A model generated the notes under the pieces. That model made no database searches. It saw nothing but the letters and a program-made list of their open reading frames with translations, and had not been told where the DNA came from. Source: Gammaproteobacteria bacterium (GTDB taxonomy: Bacteria; Pseudomonadota; Gammaproteobacteria; Pseudomonadales; Pseudohongiellaceae). From it: a DNA stretch of 64,000 nt. How positions within the stretch are numbered: position 1 is the first letter of the stretch; each line of letters opens with the position of its first letter. Of the stretch, positions 61,580 to 64,000 are shown in pieces. The DNA is taken from NCBI GenBank assembly GCA_002711845.1, contig PASF01000002.1, forward strand, positions 472,224 through 536,223, in the 5' to 3' direction. The position numbers were made by a program, and so were the translations under genes.

Positions 61580-61580
61580 G

Positions 61581-62027
61581 GTGTCAATCGTGCATTCTCC
61601 AAAACGAAAACTTTTTCTGGATCTGGTGCGGGCAATATTCCGGCTGAATGGTCTGCTGCTGGCAGATGGCGATCGCATGGCGGAAGGTGTCGGCCTGACC
61701 AGTGCGCGCTGGAAAGTGATTGGCATTGTGGCACTGACCAGCGCGGGGGTGACTGTGCCGGGTATTGCAAGGGCATTGGGGCAATCCCGGCAGGCCGTGC
61801 AACGGATTACCGACGTGATGCAGACCGATGGTCTGGTGCGTTACGAGCCCAACCCGAGGCACAAGCGCTCGCCGCTCGTGCAGCTGACTGATCATGGCCA
61901 GCAGGTTTACAACGAATTACGCTCGGTGCAGGACCCGTGGGCAATCGGCCATACCGAAGACACATCCGTTGAAGAACTGGAAAGTGCCTTGCGCCTGATG
62001 CAACGTCTGATCAACCGAATGGAGTAG
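61581..62027 (+). CDS. MarR-family transcriptional regulator
   Basis: 148 residues starting at a GTG (61581; a second GTG at 61590 is possible). Winged HTH: RWKVIGIVALTSAGVTVPGIARALGQSRQAVQRITDVMQTDGLVRYEPNPRHKRSPLVQLTDHG. Dimerisation helices flank it. MarR proteins usually repress nearby genes and respond to phenolic or redox-active ligands. Its position, directly after the three-subunit hydroxylase and directly before nnrD, suggests control of the former, but the dyads sit only before its own start. Confidence 0.85.
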   Translation: MSIVHSPKRKLFLDLVRAIFRLNGLLLADGDRMAEGVGLTSARWKVIGIVALTSAGVTVPGIARALGQSRQAVQRITDVMQTDGLVRYEPNPRHKRSPLVQLTDHGQQVYNELRSVQDPWAIGHTEDTSVEELESALRLMQRLINRME

Positions 62028-62030
62028 ACA

Positions 62031-63605
62031 GTGAGCCTGCCTTTGTATACCGCCAGTCAGGTGCGAGCCATTGATCAGCGGCTGATAGCCGCTGGCACCC
62101 CGGGTATCACACTCATGCAGCGCGCCGGCGAAGCAGCGTTGAGGGCGCTGCGGCAACGCTGGCCACAGACCACGCATGTCATTGTTGTATGTGGTAAGGG
62201 CAATAACGGCGGTGACGGTCATGTATTGGCTGGCCTGTTGCTGCAGACCGGGGCAAAGGTACATGTGCTGCAGATCGGCGATATCGGCAGCCTGAGCGGT
62301 GACGCCCGGACGGCGGCTGACAAAGCTGCCACGCTGGGCGTTGCGACCACGCCGTACAGCCCAGATCAGCTGGCGTCCCTGCTGGCGCTGAATAGCGAAG
62401 CACGGCTGGTGATTGTCGACGCCATGCTGGGAACGGGATTTCACGGCACGTTACAAGGTGATTTTGCCGATGCCGTCGAGCAGATCAATAACAGCGGCCG
62501 GCCTGTCCTGGCCATCGATATCCCCAGTGGCCTGCATGCAGATACCGGTCACGTTGCTGGCGATGCTGTCAGCGCCGACGCCACCGTCACTTTTATTGCC
62601 CGCAAGCGAGGCTTGTACACCGGTGATGGTCCTGACTATGTTGGCGACGTGGTCTTTGACGACTGCGGGGCAGCGTCCGCGACGGCGGGTCCAGAGCGGC
62701 CTGCTGTGCGTGCCATTGATGCAGAGTTGCTGACAGCCGTGCTGAAGCCTCGTCTGCGGTCGGCCCACAAGGGACATGCCGGCAGTGTCCTGGTGATTGG
62801 TGGCGATGCCGGCTTTGGGGGTGCGGCCATGATGGCGGCTGAAGCTGCCGCTCGCTCGGGGGCGGGGACAATCAGCCTGTTGACCCGGCCTGTGCATGTC
62901 AGTGCCATGCTGGCGCGACGACCCGAAATCATGGTCTGTGGCATGGATGACTGGCAGGGTGACGCGGGTGCGTTGGCCAGGCAACTGGTCGAAAAGGCCA
63001 GCGTGCTGGTCATTGGTCCGGGACTAGGGCAGTCGGCCTGGTCCAGGCACATGCTGCAGAACAGCATGATGTGGGCCACGACGTTGGAAAAACCCCTGGT
63101 GCTTGATGCCGATGCGCTAAACCTGGCAGCGCAGGATGACAAATTCTGGGCTGAATCCGCGGTGCTGGCACTGAGACGTCAGTGGGTGATCACGCCACAT
63201 CCCGGCGAGGCGGCAAGACTGCTGGCAACCACCACGGCACAGGTGCAATGTGATCGGTTTGCCGCCATCGTGCAATTGCAGGCGCTGACCGGAACCCAGT
63301 GCCTGCTTAAAGGCGCCGGTTCGCTGCTGGCGTTCGCCTGTGCGGACGATGCCGACCGGCCGCCGCTGGACCTGTGTACGGAGGGCAACCCGGGTATGGC
63401 GTCCGGGGGCATGGGCGATATTCTGACCGGCGTGATCGCGGCGCTGATAGCGCAGGGATTGTCATCTGCGGATGCGTTGCGTTGTGCGGTCTGCGCCCAC
63501 GGCGAAGCGGCCGACCAGGCGGTGGCGTCTCTCGGAGAGCGCGGGCTGTTGGCCACTGATGTGTTGTCGTTTTTGCCTAACGTGTTGAATACCAATGATA
63601 AATAA
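62031..63605 (+). CDS. nnrD: Bifunctional NAD(P)H-hydrate repair enzyme
   Basis: 524 residues starting with GTG (62031) after GGAG. The N-terminal YjeF_N epimerase domain (about 1-215) has VVCGKGNNGGDGHVLAGLL and VDAMLGTGFHG. The C-terminal ADP-dependent dehydratase domain has GHAGSVLVIGGDAGFGGAAMMAAEAA, LVLDADALN, TPHPGEAARLL and NPGMASGGMGDILTGVIAALIAQG. The enzyme epimerises and dehydrates damaged NAD(P)HX back to NAD(P)H. It lies 3 bases after the MarR stop and overlaps tsaE by 11 bases, the conserved nnrD-tsaE arrangement of gammaproteobacteria. Confidence 0.95.
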   Translation: MSLPLYTASQVRAIDQRLIAAGTPGITLMQRAGEAALRALRQRWPQTTHVIVVCGKGNNGGDGHVLAGLLLQTGAKVHVLQIGDIGSLSGDARTAADKAATLGVATTPYSPDQLASLLALNSEARLVIVDAMLGTGFHGTLQGDFADAVEQINNSGRPVLAIDIPSGLHADTGHVAGDAVSADATVTFIARKRGLYTGDGPDYVGDVVFDDCGAASATAGPERPAVRAIDAELLTAVLKPRLRSAHKGHAGSVLVIGGDAGFGGAAMMAAEAAARSGAGTISLLTRPVHVSAMLARRPEIMVCGMDDWQGDAGALARQLVEKASVLVIGPGLGQSAWSRHMLQNSMMWATTLEKPLVLDADALNLAAQDDKFWAESAVLALRRQWVITPHPGEAARLLATTTAQVQCDRFAAIVQLQALTGTQCLLKGAGSLLAFACADDADRPPLDLCTEGNPGMASGGMGDILTGVIAALIAQGLSSADALRCAVCAHGEAADQAVASLGERGLLATDVLSFLPNVLNTNDK

Positions 63606-64000
63606 AACGGACATCTACCCTCTGCATACTGAATCTGACACCCAGCGTGCGGGCGACTGCCTGAGTCAGGCGCTGGGCAGTGACGGCGCCATCATTTATC
63701 TGACCGGTGACCTCGGTGCCGGTAAAACCACCCTGAGTCGTGGGTTGATTCGCGGCCTGGGTTACCAGGGTGCCGTGAAAAGTCCGACATATACTCTGGT
63801 GGAACCTTATGAGTATTTTGAATTTCCTCTCTATCACTTTGATCTGTATAGACTAACAGATCCGGAGGAGGTAGAATTTCTCGGTGTTGATGAATACTTT
63901 GTGCCGCCTGCCGTGTGCCTCATTGAATGGCCGTGTCGGGGGCAGGGTTTTCTGCCGTCGCCTGACCTGGCCATCACGCTGGAAATCGCCGGCAAAGGGC
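63595..64000 (+). CDS. tsaE: tRNA threonylcarbamoyladenosine biosynthesis ATPase TsaE (partial)
   Basis: The visible 135 residues begin MINKTDIYPLHTESDTQRAG and contain the Walker A GDLGAGKT (38-45), KSPTYTLVEPYE, YHFDLYRLTDPEEVEFLGVDEYF and CLIEWP, the standard TsaE core. The gene runs off the window end, so the last part is missing. TsaE is the ATPase partner of TsaB/TsaD in making t6A37 of ANN-decoding tRNAs. Its ATG lies 11 bases inside nnrD. Confidence 0.93.
   Translation, partial: MINKTDIYPLHTESDTQRAGDCLSQALGSDGAIIYLTGDLGAGKTTLSRGLIRGLGYQGAVKSPTYTLVEPYEYFEFPLYHFDLYRLTDPEEVEFLGVDEYFVPPAVCLIEWPCRGQGFLPSPDLAITLEIAGKG

Noticed and set aside
1-64000. tRNA genes, CRISPR arrays, insertion sequences, phage or toxin-antitoxin modules
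   Set aside because: I looked for these on both strands and found no supporting pattern; intergenic regions are short and mostly hold promoters and terminators.

Overview
The window looks like chromosomal DNA of a free-living gammaproteobacterium. The evidence is the 3' end of pnp at the left edge, an OxyR with both redox cysteines, an Fpr ferredoxin-NADP reductase divergent from a FinR-like LysR regulator, SixA, ChaN, and an nnrD-tsaE pair at the right edge. The G+C content is moderately high. Secreted quinoproteins, molybdenum hydroxylases, TRAP and MMPL transporters and several secreted hydrolases suggest an aerobic heterotroph, perhaps marine (Pseudohongiella/OM182/Cellvibrionales-like). 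That placement is a guess. I saw no tRNA, rRNA, CRISPR array, insertion sequence, phage or integron.

Left part (1-13.3 kb): pnp end, a DTW-domain tRNA acp-transferase, a YjdM/PhnA zinc-ribbon protein, a large periplasmic-binding/PAS/GGDEF/EAL signalling protein, a YebC/YeeN-type translation factor, a small P-loop kinase, and a compact phosphonate-type ABC importer (phnD-phnC-phnE-phnE) without any phosphonate-degrading genes. These are followed by an orphan DesK-type histidine kinase, a VOC protein, a secreted amidohydrolase, an MscS channel and a PA2779-like small protein. From 13.4 to 21.2 kb come an EAL/YkuI_C phosphodiesterase, the outer-membrane phospholipase PldA, a secreted carboxylesterase, a LysR-pirin divergent pair and an SLC13-type permease.

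Middle (21.2-43.6 kb): two PQQ quinoproteins carrying their c-type heme at opposite ends flank an 1168-residue hybrid kinase. A rhodanese and a GNAT-inositol-monophosphatase fusion follow. Next are two large MMPL/RND permeases; one is translationally coupled to the FinR-like regulator opposite fpr. After these come a thioredoxin-fold protein, a ClpP paralogue and oxyR. A strong intrinsic terminator on the strand opposite oxyR suggests a divergent small RNA, in the same arrangement as oxyR-oxyS of enteric bacteria. Downstream of oxyR lies a secreted multidomain protein with a cysteine-less thioredoxin fold, a heme-c motif, all six copper ligands of a PHM/DBM-type monooxygenase, and EF-hands.

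Right part (43.7-64 kb): a two-subunit IorAB-type molybdenum hydroxylase, an iron-type alcohol dehydrogenase, a small lipoprotein, a MoaD-like protein, a TAXI-TRAP transporter (binding protein plus fused permease), a DUF6351 lipoprotein, an orphan DUF4159 protein, the overlapping sixA-chaN pair and a DUF481 outer-membrane protein. A three-subunit molybdenum hydroxylase operon (FAD, 2Fe-2S, Mo) is followed by a MarR regulator with dyads in front of it, then nnrD and the start of tsaE. Recurring themes are redox enzymes exporting electrons from the periplasm (PQQ, Moco, Cu), oxidative-stress control (OxyR, FinR/Fpr) and membrane export.
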